From Geomesophilobacter sediminis (GTDB lineage: Bacteria > Desulfobacterota > Desulfuromonadia > Geobacterales > Geobacteraceae): a DNA stretch of 64,000 nucleotides. Where the stretch lies: the NCBI RefSeq assembly GCF_016458275.1, contig NZ_JAEMHM010000002.1, positions 188,001 through 252,000 on the forward strand, written 5' to 3'. Below are positions 18,873 to 26,708 of this stretch, piece by piece. How positions within the stretch are numbered: the stretch's first letter is position 1; each line of letters starts with the position of its first letter. Position numbers and translations under genes: made by a program. The notes under the pieces were generated by a model. It made no database searches. It was not told the origin of the DNA and saw nothing but the letters and a program-made list of their open reading frames with translations.

Positions 18873-19969
18873 GTGCCAACCTGCTGCTTTCGGTGGAGAA
18901 CCTCACGGTGCGCCTCCCCAGCCGCCATGGAACGGTGCGGGCGGTGGAAAGGGTTTCCTTCGCCATCGAAAAAGGCAAGACCCTGGCGCTGGTCGGCGAG
19001 TCGGGATGCGGCAAGAGCATGCTCTGTCGCGCTCTGGCGGGAATCCTCCCGGGCGGTGCTCAATTGCCCGGAGCGTGGCGCATGACTTTTGACGGCCGCA
19101 ACCTTGCGAGACTTTCTCCGAAGGAGTTGACGCGGCTGCGCGGCAATGAGATCGGCATCGTGCTGCAAAACCCGCTTGCCTCGCTCAATCCGGTCCACAC
19201 CATCGGGCGGCAGGTGAGCGAACCGATGCTCTACCACCTGGGCATCGCGGCATCGGAGGCGAAGCGGCGCACTGTCGAGCTGCTTCAGGCGGTAGGGATC
19301 CCGCAGGCCGAGCCAAGAATGAAATGCTATCCGCACCAGCTCTCCGGCGGGATGCGGCAGCGGGTGGCAATTGCCATCGCCCTTTCCTGCGACCCGAAGC
19401 TGCTGATCGCCGACGAGCCGACGACGGCGCTCGACGTGACGGTTCAGGCCGAGATCCTGGACCTGTTGGGGCGCCTGCAGCGGGATCGCGGGATGTCGAT
19501 TCTCCTGGTCTCGCACGACCTGGCACTGGTAGCCGGGCGCGCCCACCATACTGCGGTTATGTACGCCGGGCGGATCGTCGAGGAAGCGCCGACTCCGGAG
19601 CTTTTCGCCGGGATGCGCATGCCCTACACCCGGGCTCTTCTCGAAGCCCTGCCGCGGATTGACGCCCCGGTCCTCGGCCCGCTACCAGCCATCGTCGGGC
19701 AGCCCCCGAATCTGGCCGCCCCAATCGTCGGCTGCGCCTTTGCCCCCCGCTGCGCCTATGCTCGTGACCTTTGCCGCGAGCAGGAGCCGTCGCTGCTAGA
19801 AGCGGCATTGCTGCCGCGATTGGACCAGGCTGAACCGGAGGCAGGTGTCGCGACGGGGTTCGAAAGTCTCCCGAAACCGGAGCCTCCCCGACCCCCGACC
19901 CTCGACCCCGGATCCCCGTTTCACCACCGTTACGCCTGCTGGTTTCCGGTGGGGGAGGAGATGCCATGA
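18869..19969 (+). CDS. ABC transporter ATP-binding protein, DppD/OppD type
   Basis: 366 residues. Walker A is GESGCGKS, the ABC signature is [15 protein letters not shown], Walker B is [12 protein letters not shown], and the H-loop is [10 protein letters not shown]. The C-terminal oligopeptide-transporter extension has [10 protein letters not shown]-type cysteines that in this family can bind a 4Fe-4S cluster. The C-terminal tail after residue about 310 is longer than usual and Pro-rich. It starts at an ATGA overlap with the permease and ends at an ATGA overlap with the second ATPase. Confidence 0.95.
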   Translation: MSANLLLSVENLTVRLPSRHGTVRAVERVSFAIEKGKTLALVGESGCGKSMLCRALAGILPGGAQLPGAWRMTFDGRNLARLSPKELTRLRGNEIGIVLQNPLASLNPVHTIGRQVSEPMLYHLGIAASEAKRRTVELLQAVGIPQAEPRMKCYPHQLSGGMRQRVAIAIALSCDPKLLIADEPTTALDVTVQAEILDLLGRLQRDRGMSILLVSHDLALVAGRAHHTAVMYAGRIVEEAPTPELFAGMRMPYTRALLEALPRIDAPVLGPLPAIVGQPPNLAAPIVGCAFAPRCAYARDLCREQEPSLLEAALLPRLDQAEPEAGVATGFESLPKPEPPRPPTLDPGSPFHHRYACWFPVGEEMP

Positions 19970-20958
19970 GCGCCGGTTATGCTGCGGAAGATAACGTGCT
20001 GCTGCGGGTGGAGGATCTGGTCGTGGAATTTTCCACCCGGCGCGGCCGGGTCCAGGCCGTCTCCGGAGTCTCCTTCGAACTGGGGCGGAGCGAGACTCTG
20101 GGGATGGTCGGGGAGTCCGGCTGCGGCAAATCGTCGCTGGCACGGGCGATCATGCAGCTTCCGCCCCCGACCGGAGGAAGGGTGCTCCTTTCCGGCCACG
20201 ATCTCACCCGGCTTTCGGCGGGATCGTTGCGTTCGCTGCGCCGCCAGTTCCAGATGGTATTCCAGGATCCCGCCTCCTCCCTGAACCCGATGCGCCCGGT
20301 CGGTAAAAGCATCGAGGAGCCGCTTCGGGCCCTGGATCGGCTGGAGGCCGGAGAACGGGAGCGCCGTGCCCGGGAGATGATGACGGCGGTGGGGCTCGAT
20401 CCGGACCTCCATTACCAGCGTCTTCCCCGCCAGCTCTCCGGCGGACAGTGCCAGCGGGTGAGCATCGCCCGTGCTTTGGTGACCCGACCGAAGCTTTTAG
20501 TCTGCGACGAGCCGGTCGCCTCGCTCGACGTTTCCATCCAGGCCCAGATCCTCAATCTTCTGCGCGAGATCCGGAGCGCCTTCGGCCTTGCCGTTCTATT
20601 CATTGCCCACGACCTGGCCGTGGTGAAGCAGGTCTGCGACCGGGTGGCCGTAATGTATCTGGGGAGGCTCTGCGAGGTGGCTCCGACCGATGCCATCTTT
20701 CATCTCCCGGCGCACCCCTACACCCGGGCTCTCCTGGCTGCCGCGCCCCGCCCCGATCCGGGCCAGCCGCCCGGCGAGCCGGAACTTTTGCCCGGGGAGC
20801 TCCCGTCTCCCCTCGATCCCCCTTCCGGCTGCCGGTTCCGCACCCGCTGCCCGCGCGCGAAGGCCCGCTGCGCCGAGCAGCAGCCGGAACTCAGGGCGTT
20901 GGCCCCCGGGCATCTGGTGGCCTGTCACTACCCCCACGATTCCGGTGCTGGACGCTGA
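19966..20958 (+). CDS. ABC transporter ATP-binding protein, DppF/OppF type
   Basis: 330 residues. Walker A is GESGCGKS, the Q-loop region has MVFQDPASSLNPM, the signature is LSGGQCQRVSIARAL, Walker B is LLVCDEPVASLD, and the H-loop is LFIAHDLAVV. The C-terminal RTRCPRAKARC motif is typical of OppF-type subunits. The signature carries Cys (GGQCQRV) where Arg or Lys is more common. With the upstream ATPase it forms the heterodimeric motor of the importer. The methyltransferase gene follows 13 bases later. Confidence 0.95.
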   Translation: MSAGYAAEDNVLLRVEDLVVEFSTRRGRVQAVSGVSFELGRSETLGMVGESGCGKSSLARAIMQLPPPTGGRVLLSGHDLTRLSAGSLRSLRRQFQMVFQDPASSLNPMRPVGKSIEEPLRALDRLEAGERERRAREMMTAVGLDPDLHYQRLPRQLSGGQCQRVSIARALVTRPKLLVCDEPVASLDVSIQAQILNLLREIRSAFGLAVLFIAHDLAVVKQVCDRVAVMYLGRLCEVAPTDAIFHLPAHPYTRALLAAAPRPDPGQPPGEPELLPGELPSPLDPPSGCRFRTRCPRAKARCAEQQPELRALAPGHLVACHYPHDSGAGR

Positions 20959-20971
20959 TTCAGGAGGCGGC

Positions 20972-21910
20972 ATGGAAGAGAACAAGTCGAGTAAAACGGC
21001 CCAGATGACGGCCTATTTCCGCTGGCACCACTACCGCTACGATGCCCCGCATATCTTTGCCGATGCCCTGGCCGGTGCGATCCTCTCCGAAGGGGAGAAA
21101 GAAGAGATCGAAGCCATGCTCTTTGCGGCTTTACAACAGCACAACCCGGCGGGCGCGGCCAAGTTTGCCGACCGGAAAGCGGCGATCGCCTGGATGATGC
21201 AGACCGGCGCCTCGACCCCGGTGGTTCTCGCCCGGGCACGCTACGCCGAAGAGATGCTCTCCGGCGCGATCGAGGCGGGAGCGAGCCAGTACGTCATTCT
21301 CGGTGCCGGTCTGGATACCTTCGCGTTTCGGCGCCCCGAGCTTCTGGAGCGTCTCGATGTTTTCGATGTCGACCACCCGGCCAGCCAGGAGCACAAGCGT
21401 CGGCGCATCCGGGAACTCGGTTGGCGCTCCCACCCGAACCTGCATTTCGTGCCGGTCGATTTTTCCCGGGACCGCCTCGGGGCTAAATTGCGGCGCAGCG
21501 GCTTTCAAGCGGAGCGACAGAGCTTCTTCAGCTGGCTCGGAGTCACCTATTACCTTTCCGCCGCCGAGGTCCGCGATACCTTGCGTGAAGTTGCCGCAAC
21601 CGCCTCGCCGGGAAGTGCCCTCGTGTTCGATTACCTGGACCATGGCGCGTATGAGCGGGAAAAGGCGTCGCCCCGCGTCGTCCGCATGCTGTCCAGTGTC
21701 GAATCCATCGGCGAGCCGATGCGATCCGGATTCGATGGCCATGCCCTTGCCGGGGAGCTTGACGGCTGCGGATTGGAGCTGCAGGAAAACCTCGGCCCCT
21801 ACGACATCCACTACCGCTATTTCATCGGCCGCACCGATTACCATCGGGCCTGCGAGCACGTGCATTTTGCCTGTGCCACGGTGCGAGAACGAAGCGGCAG
21901 GTCGCGTTGA
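20972..21910 (+). CDS. Class I SAM-dependent methyltransferase (leucine carboxyl methyltransferase-like)
   Basis: 312 residues from ATG 20972, with AGGAGG four bases upstream. SAM-binding motif I reads YVILGAGLDTFAFRRPEL (about residue 109), the hallmark of the LCM/TIGR00027 family. DVDHPASQEHKRRR gives the acidic residue binding the ribose, and FSWLGVTYYLS matches the later conserved block. Members of this family O-methylate carboxyl groups of small molecules or peptides. It is the last gene of the ABC importer cluster, so it may modify the imported molecule; this is inference. Confidence 0.85.
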   Translation: MEENKSSKTAQMTAYFRWHHYRYDAPHIFADALAGAILSEGEKEEIEAMLFAALQQHNPAGAAKFADRKAAIAWMMQTGASTPVVLARARYAEEMLSGAIEAGASQYVILGAGLDTFAFRRPELLERLDVFDVDHPASQEHKRRRIRELGWRSHPNLHFVPVDFSRDRLGAKLRRSGFQAERQSFFSWLGVTYYLSAAEVRDTLREVAATASPGSALVFDYLDHGAYEREKASPRVVRMLSSVESIGEPMRSGFDGHALAGELDGCGLELQENLGPYDIHYRYFIGRTDYHRACEHVHFACATVRERSGRSR

Positions 21911-21952
21911 GCTACGAAACGCGATGCCTGATGGAGGTTGTCACCGCCCCCC

Positions 21953-22116
21953 CCTGTGGGAGCGCCATTCCTGGCGCGAACCGCCGGAGGCTGTTACATC
22001 GGTTGTGAAATTCGCGCCTGGAAAGGCGCCTCCACAAGGTGGGCCTCTAAGATGCTTGTTCGAGGACCGACACGGAGAAGAGATCTCGATCGCGAAAAGA
22101 ATGTCGCTCCTACAAG
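21953..22116. repeat. Composite REP-like elements in the 21911-22286 gap
   Basis: CTGTGGGAGCGCCATTCCTG, GCGCGAACCGCCGG pairs with TTCGCGCCTGGAAAGGCGCC, TCCACAAG up to 22037. A half unit, GATCGCGAAAAGAATGTCG, CTCCTACA, follows at 22087-22115. It closely resembles the element at 16913. The rest of the gap shows no gene. Confidence 0.85.
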
Positions 22117-22286
22117 CGGTCGGTCCCGTTGAGGTACCAAATGCGACTGACCTGCCTCGAATCATCAAAGGGGAAATGCGGCGAATTTAAGGAATCACCG
22201 GGGAAAGAGCGGACCGCGGGTTGTACTTTTAACGAAGAGAATGTATAACGCCAAGGTCCTTTCGTCCCCGTTTTCATGAGGTTCCT

Positions 22287-23195
22287 ATGTCCCGAATTCT
22301 CCGACGCCTTGTTTTGTGCAGCCTTTTCCTCCTCACTGCCACCCCTGTCTTCGCCCAGGAAGTAAAGGACATGGAGGACCGGGCGACCGACCTTTTGACC
22401 ATGGCTCCCGCTGCGGCTCCGGCCAAATGGGAGAGCTTCGCCGAGACCGACTGGCTGCGCCGCAGCAGCATCGAGGAGGGGGGCGGCAACGTCACCATGG
22501 GGCAGGTCCGCGCCGGGGTCAGCCGGAAACAGGATCTCAGCTCCCGTTTCGAGCTCACTACCGGCATGCACTACAGCGCGCGCTTGATCGACGCTCCCGC
22601 CTCGGCACACCTTCCCGAGTCGTTGCATGCCGTGGCATTGGAATTGGGGGGCGAGTACCGGACCAGTGACAAGCTGGCGCTGGGCGCGCGCGTCTCACCC
22701 GGACTCGCCGGGGACTTCAAGGCGATCACGGGGGACGACGTCAGGGTGCCGGTGGCGCTGCATGCCCGCTACCGCCCGGATCAGCAATGGACCCTCATCG
22801 GCGGGGTCGCCTACACCGGCATGAACCGCTCGTTTCCGGTGCTCCCCATTCTCGGCGCCCTCTACGTCCCCACCCCCCAGTGGGCCTTCGGTCTGGGTTT
22901 TCCCCGAACCGGGATCATGTACCGGCCCAGCCGTGGGACCGAGCTCTACCTGGCCGCCGAATTTTCCGGCGGCGAATACCGGCTGCACGACCCCTCCGTC
23001 GGAGCCAACCTGATCAGCTATCACGAGGAACGCCTTGCGGCCGGTGCCGAGATTTCCCTCTCCAAACGCGTGAAGCTGGGCCTTTCGGTGGGGGAGGCCT
23101 TTGGCAGGAAATTCCGGTTCTTCGATGGCGACCGTCCTGACCTGCATGTGGCTCGGGCACCGTTCGCGCGGCTGGGGCTGAAGTTTTACCTGTAA
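22287..23195 (+). CDS. Probable outer-membrane beta-barrel protein
   Basis: 302 residues. A signal peptide covers residues 1-24 (LCSLFLLTATPVFAQ). The rest has alternating hydrophobic/polar strands such as LALGARVSPGLAG, WTLIGGVAYTG and GTELYLAAEFSGGEY, and ends KFYL, close to the aromatic C-terminal signature of outer-membrane barrels. It resembles proteins grouped under DUF6268, but I am not certain of that. It lies 24 bases upstream of an iron-storage/efflux fusion gene, so the two may be co-transcribed. Substrate unknown. Confidence 0.65.
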   Translation: MSRILRRLVLCSLFLLTATPVFAQEVKDMEDRATDLLTMAPAAAPAKWESFAETDWLRRSSIEEGGGNVTMGQVRAGVSRKQDLSSRFELTTGMHYSARLIDAPASAHLPESLHAVALELGGEYRTSDKLALGARVSPGLAGDFKAITGDDVRVPVALHARYRPDQQWTLIGGVAYTGMNRSFPVLPILGALYVPTPQWAFGLGFPRTGIMYRPSRGTELYLAAEFSGGEYRLHDPSVGANLISYHEERLAAGAEISLSKRVKLGLSVGEAFGRKFRFFDGDRPDLHVARAPFARLGLKFYL

Positions 23196-23219
23196 TTTCC
23201 CGGAACAGGAAGGATGCCG

Positions 23220-24341
23220 ATGGATCAGAAAGCCGAGCGGGCCCGCTACCTGCGAAACCTCGAGGAGGAGCGCAACAGCACCTACCTTTACCGGGCGCTC
23301 TCCGAGCATGAGGAAAACCCCCGGCTTGCCGAGGTGTACCGAAAGCTTGCCGAGGCGGAGGAACACCATGCCGATCTGTGGGCCGGGAAACTTGCCGCCG
23401 CCGGGGCCAAGGTGCCCCCGTTTCGCCCCGCGGTCCGCACCCGGCTCCTGGCTTGGCTCTCCCGGTCCCTTGGCCCGGAAATGGTGGTGCCGACCCTTTC
23501 CGCCAAGGAGGAGACCGCTTCCGGCGATTACGGCAGCCAGCCGGACGCGGCCGACTTGATCCCGACCGAACAGTCCCACGCCCGGGTGCTGCGCCAGATC
23601 GTGCAGAATTCCGGCGGGGTAGGGGGGAGCGCGCTGGCCCAGCTCGAGGGGCGGCACCGGATGGCCGGCGGCAATGCGCTGCGGGCGGCGGTTCTCGGCG
23701 CGAGCGACGGCCTGCTCTCCAACTTCAACCTGATCATGGGGGTGGCTGGGGCCCAGCTGGCCAATCGCAGCATCTTGCTCACCGGGTGCGCGGGGATGCT
23801 CGCCGGGGCGATTTCCATGGCGCTGGGGGAATGGATTTCGGTGCAGAGTTCGCGGGAGCTCTACCAGAGGCACATCGAGACCGAGCGCGAGGAAATAGAG
23901 AACGCCCCCGAGGAAGAGGTCGAGGAACTGGTCCTGATCTACCAGGCGCGCGGCATCGACGAGCCGACCGCCCGCCAGATCGCGGGCCGGATCATGGATG
24001 ACCGGGAGAACGCGCTCGGCACCCTGGTCCGCGAGGAGCTCGGGGTGGATCCCGAGGAGTTGGGGGGATCGGCCTGGGTGGCGGCCATTACCTCGTTTTT
24101 GCTCTTTGCCGCCGGAGCCGTCATTCCCATCATTCCGTTTCTGTTCATGAGCGGCGCGGCAGCCGTCGTTACCAGTGCCGCCTTCAGTGCGGTCGGCCTT
24201 TTTGCCGTAGGCGCCGCCATCACGCTTTTTACCGGGCGTCCCGTCTTCTATGCCGGAATGCGGCAGGTCGGCTTCGGCCTGATCGCCGCGGCGGTTACCT
24301 ATCTGGTTGGTCGGCTCGTCGGGGGCAGCCTGGCCGGGTAG
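23220..24341 (+). CDS. MbfA-type fusion: ferritin-like domain plus VIT/CCC1 iron transporter domain
   Basis: 373 residues from ATG 23220, which has AGGAAGG about six bases upstream; ATG 23214 is too close to it. Residues 1-140 are a ferritin/rubrerythrin-like four-helix domain with metal ligands in LEEERNSTYLYRAL, AEEHHADLW and TEQSHARVL. Residues about 150-373 match the VIT1/CCC1 family: LGASDGLLSNFNLIMGV, ISMALGEWISV, the acidic cytoplasmic region EREEIENAPEEE, and about five membrane helices. In characterised MbfA proteins the ferritin-like domain oxidises or binds Fe2+ and the VIT domain exports it. A terminator follows. Confidence 0.9.
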   Translation: MDQKAERARYLRNLEEERNSTYLYRALSEHEENPRLAEVYRKLAEAEEHHADLWAGKLAAAGAKVPPFRPAVRTRLLAWLSRSLGPEMVVPTLSAKEETASGDYGSQPDAADLIPTEQSHARVLRQIVQNSGGVGGSALAQLEGRHRMAGGNALRAAVLGASDGLLSNFNLIMGVAGAQLANRSILLTGCAGMLAGAISMALGEWISVQSSRELYQRHIETEREEIENAPEEEVEELVLIYQARGIDEPTARQIAGRIMDDRENALGTLVREELGVDPEELGGSAWVAAITSFLLFAAGAVIPIIPFLFMSGAAAVVTSAAFSAVGLFAVGAAITLFTGRPVFYAGMRQVGFGLIAAAVTYLVGRLVGGSLAG

Positions 24342-24368
24342 GTTTTTTCCCGTTTCTTCCCTCCATCG

Positions 24369-24406
24369 AAAAGGGGGCCCTGGTTTGCGCCGGGGCCCCC
24401 TTTTTC
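24369..24406 (+). terminator. Terminator after the MbfA-type gene
   Basis: AAAGGGGGCCC, an 11-base loop region, GGGGCCCCC, TTTTTC. It is a strong GC stem followed by a T run, 27 bases after the stop. Confidence 0.85.
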
Positions 24407-24782
24407 ATGCCGTTAAGAATGCCGGTACCGTTATTTCGCGAGTCGAAACCGCAAGGAGAGTCTCACCAGCCGGCCGCGGTTGGCCCGAACCGTCGTTAGT
24501 TCGCCACTGTCTGTCGAAGAGTTTTACAGCGATATCACTTGTCGACTTCGCGACTTCGCGGCAGTTTTTGAGCCTGATCGCGCGATGGGGCCGGCCAAAA
24601 GATGTGTAGAAACAGAACAGCAGCTGTCGGAAATAACTACAATCCGCGGTTAATGGCGAAGTTACGCGGAGTTGGAACGCCAGTATTGTCAGCTGGTTCC
24701 CGCCATCTTTAATGCTGGCATCTGGTTTGCAGTATGTAGGGCAATGACAAGAGCAAATAGTGTTGCAGTCGGTGAGGTGCTT
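24407..24782. other. AT-richer intergenic stretch without a recognised gene
   Basis: No convincing gene. It is visibly AT-richer than its flanks and contains GACTTCGCGACTTCGCGG, a short direct repeat. A possible promoter, TTGTCA (24686-24691) with TTAATG (24709-24714) 17 bases later, would serve the small ORF at 24783. Confidence 0.4.
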
Positions 24783-24923
24783 ATGAACTCCGAATTAGTT
24801 GAGACATATTATTTTACCAGCAGGGATTCCTGCAGATACTTCTGTCAAGTGCTCAGTTGTGAAAGATGTATGGACCACAATTCCCGTTCCTGTCCGTTCA
24901 GGAATGAGGCCCTTACTCAGTAG
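24783..24923 (+). CDS. Small Cys-rich protein, unknown
   Basis: 46 residues starting MNSELVETYYFTSRDSC. GGTGAGGTG ends three bases before the ATG, a good ribosome binding site. Five cysteines are arranged as C-x3-C-x4-C-x2-C-x8-C, resembling a small metal-binding knuckle, with aromatic residues at the front and charged residues behind. The composition does not look like chance reading of flanking DNA. No family recognised. A longer reading from TTG 24672 exists but has no support. It sits alone in an AT-richer island, directly before a G/T-rich repetitive tract that ends in a strong terminator. Confidence 0.45.
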   Translation: MNSELVETYYFTSRDSCRYFCQVLSCERCMDHNSRSCPFRNEALTQ

Positions 24924-24939
24924 CGATTGGATGCTCGAA

Positions 24940-25316
24940 TCGACCTGATGATGCAGATGCAGTACATGAAGTACATGATGTCTCTGTAATGATGAATTGA
25001 AATGTAGTACGTGATGTTCATGGAATGATGCGTTGCTTTTATTGTTATTTGGATGTTGTTCTTGAAATGTTGTTGTCCTTTGCCCTGTCCTTGCAGTAAC
25101 TGTAATGTAGTACGTTGTTTGTAGTACCTTTTTTCGTGCAGTACCTTTGCCTGTCCTTTGCCATGTAGTACCTGTTGTTCCTGTTGCCCGTCCTTTGCCC
25201 TGTTGTGCCCGTTTGTAATGCTGTAATGCTGATGTTGGTTTGATGAACTGAAATGATTTAATGTAGTTAGCAGTGACAAAAAGCCACCTGTGGCAGACAG
25301 GTGGCTTCTTTTTTTT
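24940..25316 (+). ncRNA. G/T-rich repetitive tract ending in a terminator; possible non-coding RNA
   Basis: About 330 bases made of diverged short units: ATGTAGTACG (twice), TTGTAGTACC, GTGCAGTACCTTTG, ATGTAGTACCTG, and CCTTTGCC (three to four times). GATGAATTGAAATG recurs as GATGAACTGAAATG at the far end. The plus strand is rich in G and T, and all plus frames are broken by stops. The tract runs straight into the perfect terminator at 25278-25318, which suggests a transcript. It could be the 3' untranslated region of the small Cys-rich gene, an independent RNA, or, on the A/C-rich minus strand, a Rho-loading site. Confidence 0.3.
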
Positions 25317-25318
25317 CG
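25278..25318 (+). terminator. Strong terminator after the repetitive tract
   Basis: AAGCCACCTGT-GGCAG-ACAGGTGGCTT followed by C and eight T. An 11-bp perfect stem. No recognised long gene precedes it on the plus strand, so it implies transcription of the small ORF and tract. Confidence 0.85.
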
Positions 25319-25368
25319 TGCTCCCAAGGTAGCGCGCTCCCGCAGCGTCGAACCGCCTTCCAAAACGA

Positions 25369-25453
25369 AAGGGGACCGGCTTCTGCGAAGCCAGTCCCCT
25401 GATGGGACAGCATGTTGAGCAAGGGGGCGGGCGCCTGCGGAGCCCGCCCCCTT
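25369..25453 (-). terminator. Tandem terminators of the cytochrome operon
   Basis: Read on the minus strand, just after the stop at 25458, AAGGGGGCGGGC pairs with GCCCGCCCCCTT. A second hairpin, GGGGACTGGCTTC-GCA-GAAGCCGGTCCCC followed by TTTCGTTTT, then ends the transcript. Confidence 0.75.
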
Positions 25454-25457
25454 TATG

Positions 25458-26291
25458 TTACGCGCCGAGGGAGCTGATGCGGGGATGGCAGCGCTTGCAG
25501 TCGTTCATCGGGAAGGCGACCAGGAGGTGACAGGCGCCGCAGAAGTTCCCGTAGAGGTTGTTTTCCATCGAAAAGGATCTGGTCCCTTCCTTCTTGATGT
25601 TGAAGATGTCGGGATGGCACGAGGAGCAATCCAATTCGGCGAAGTGGTCCTGGTGCGAGAAGATGACCATGGTGCGGTCCGAGTACGAGCCGAGCTTCAG
25701 CGGTGTTTTCAGCTTGTCCGGCAACTGCGAGATCACCGCGCGGGAGTTGAGCGTGTTTCGGGGTGCCATCTGCTCGTCGCGGATCGCCTTGGCCCAGTCG
25801 ATGCCGTTGCCGAAAGCCGCGATCGGCAGTCCTTCGGCAAATTCTTCGAACCGCGCTTCCAGCCCCTTGGTGTCCTTGATGTGGCAACGCTCGCAGTTGG
25901 GCGATCCCGGCTCACCTTTCACGGTGAAGGCCGCCTTCCCGTTGTGGCAGACGCCACAGTATTTTCCTCTCAGGTATTCGCTCCGGGTGACGCCGGTGTC
26001 CCCCTGCTTCATGCTGAAGCCGAGTTCCATGTGGCAGACCCGGCAGGTGTACATGGCGCGGTGCTTCCAGTGCGGGAAGATGACCGGCTGCATCCCCACC
26101 GGCCGGCAGCGCATCCCCATGACCACGTTCCCATACTGCCAAAACGGCCCGTTGGGCGGGATCGCGTGAATGACCTTGGCCAGGGCGTCGCGATCGTCGG
26201 CAAGGGAAGTCTTGCCGGGACCGAGCAGCAGCAGGCCTACCAGCGAGAGGGGGAGGGCGGCGAGCCGCACGCGGAAACGCCAACGGTTCAT
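25458..26291 (-). CDS. Six-haem c-type cytochrome (doubled three-haem c7-like)
   Basis: 277 residues with an N-terminal signal sequence (LAALPLSLVGLLLLGPGKTSLA), so exported to the periplasm. Six CXXCH haem-binding sites: CRVCH, CGVCH, CERCH, CSSCH, CGACH, CKRCH, arranged as two sets of three with extra His ligands (FPHWKHRAMYTC, FSHQDHFAELDC). This is the layout of two fused cytochrome c7-type modules. A role in periplasmic electron transfer is likely; its partners are unknown. It starts by an ATGA overlap with the small upstream gene and is related to the cytochrome at 26709-27530. Confidence 0.93.
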   Translation of the reverse strand: MNRWRFRVRLAALPLSLVGLLLLGPGKTSLADDRDALAKVIHAIPPNGPFWQYGNVVMGMRCRPVGMQPVIFPHWKHRAMYTCRVCHMELGFSMKQGDTGVTRSEYLRGKYCGVCHNGKAAFTVKGEPGSPNCERCHIKDTKGLEARFEEFAEGLPIAAFGNGIDWAKAIRDEQMAPRNTLNSRAVISQLPDKLKTPLKLGSYSDRTMVIFSHQDHFAELDCSSCHPDIFNIKKEGTRSFSMENNLYGNFCGACHLLVAFPMNDCKRCHPRISSLGA

Positions 26292-26596
26292 TTAGCGGCC
26301 TCTCCCTTTTTCTGCTGCCTGGCCTTGGCCTCCAAAACGAAGCGGTACAGGTTCTCGCACATATCGATTCTTTTCAGGTAGACCTTCCGGACCGTCTCGT
26401 CTTCTTTTTCCAGGGACTTGCGCAGGCGCGAGCACCGCTCGATGAGCTCGTTCAACTCCGCCACGCTCAGGTTCATGGCGTCATCGGTCTTGGCACAGGC
26501 GGCGTCGAACTCCGCTTTGATGGGCGATTCCGCCAGGGCCGGAGCCAGGAACAGGCAGAGCACGATAAATGCCGCAATAAAAAAGCGGATAGTCAT
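26288..26596 (-). CDS. Small exported helical protein between two cytochromes
   Basis: 102 residues. A signal peptide covers about residues 1-22 (FIAAFIVLCLFLAPALA). The mature part is helical and charged, with three cysteines (AACAKTD, IERCSRL, DMCENLY) and a Lys-rich tail, but no CXXCH, so it is not a haem protein. It lies 112 bases after the first cytochrome gene and overlaps the second by four bases. The position suggests an accessory subunit for the cytochrome pair. No family recognised. Confidence 0.75.
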   Translation of the reverse strand: MTIRFFIAAFIVLCLFLAPALAESPIKAEFDAACAKTDDAMNLSVAELNELIERCSRLRKSLEKEDETVRKVYLKRIDMCENLYRFVLEAKARQQKKGEAAK

Positions 26597-26708
26597 AGTA
26601 GCCTCGAAACCTGCGTTTCCTCCCGTTCAAGGGGGAGGACAGGACGGCGATGGGGACGCGGGAGACGTCGGAAACCCATCCTCACCCCGCCGACCCCGGA
26701 CCCCGGTC

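Noticed and set aside
24940-25270. CRISPR array
   Set aside because: The short units are diverged and unevenly spaced, with no constant repeat and spacer lengths, and no cas gene is present.
24917-25363. 148-codon minus-strand open frame across the repetitive tract
   Set aside because: The minus strand there is A/C-rich and rarely forms stop codons, and the frame runs through the terminator hairpin. Its translation is low-complexity Q/H/K text without a domain.
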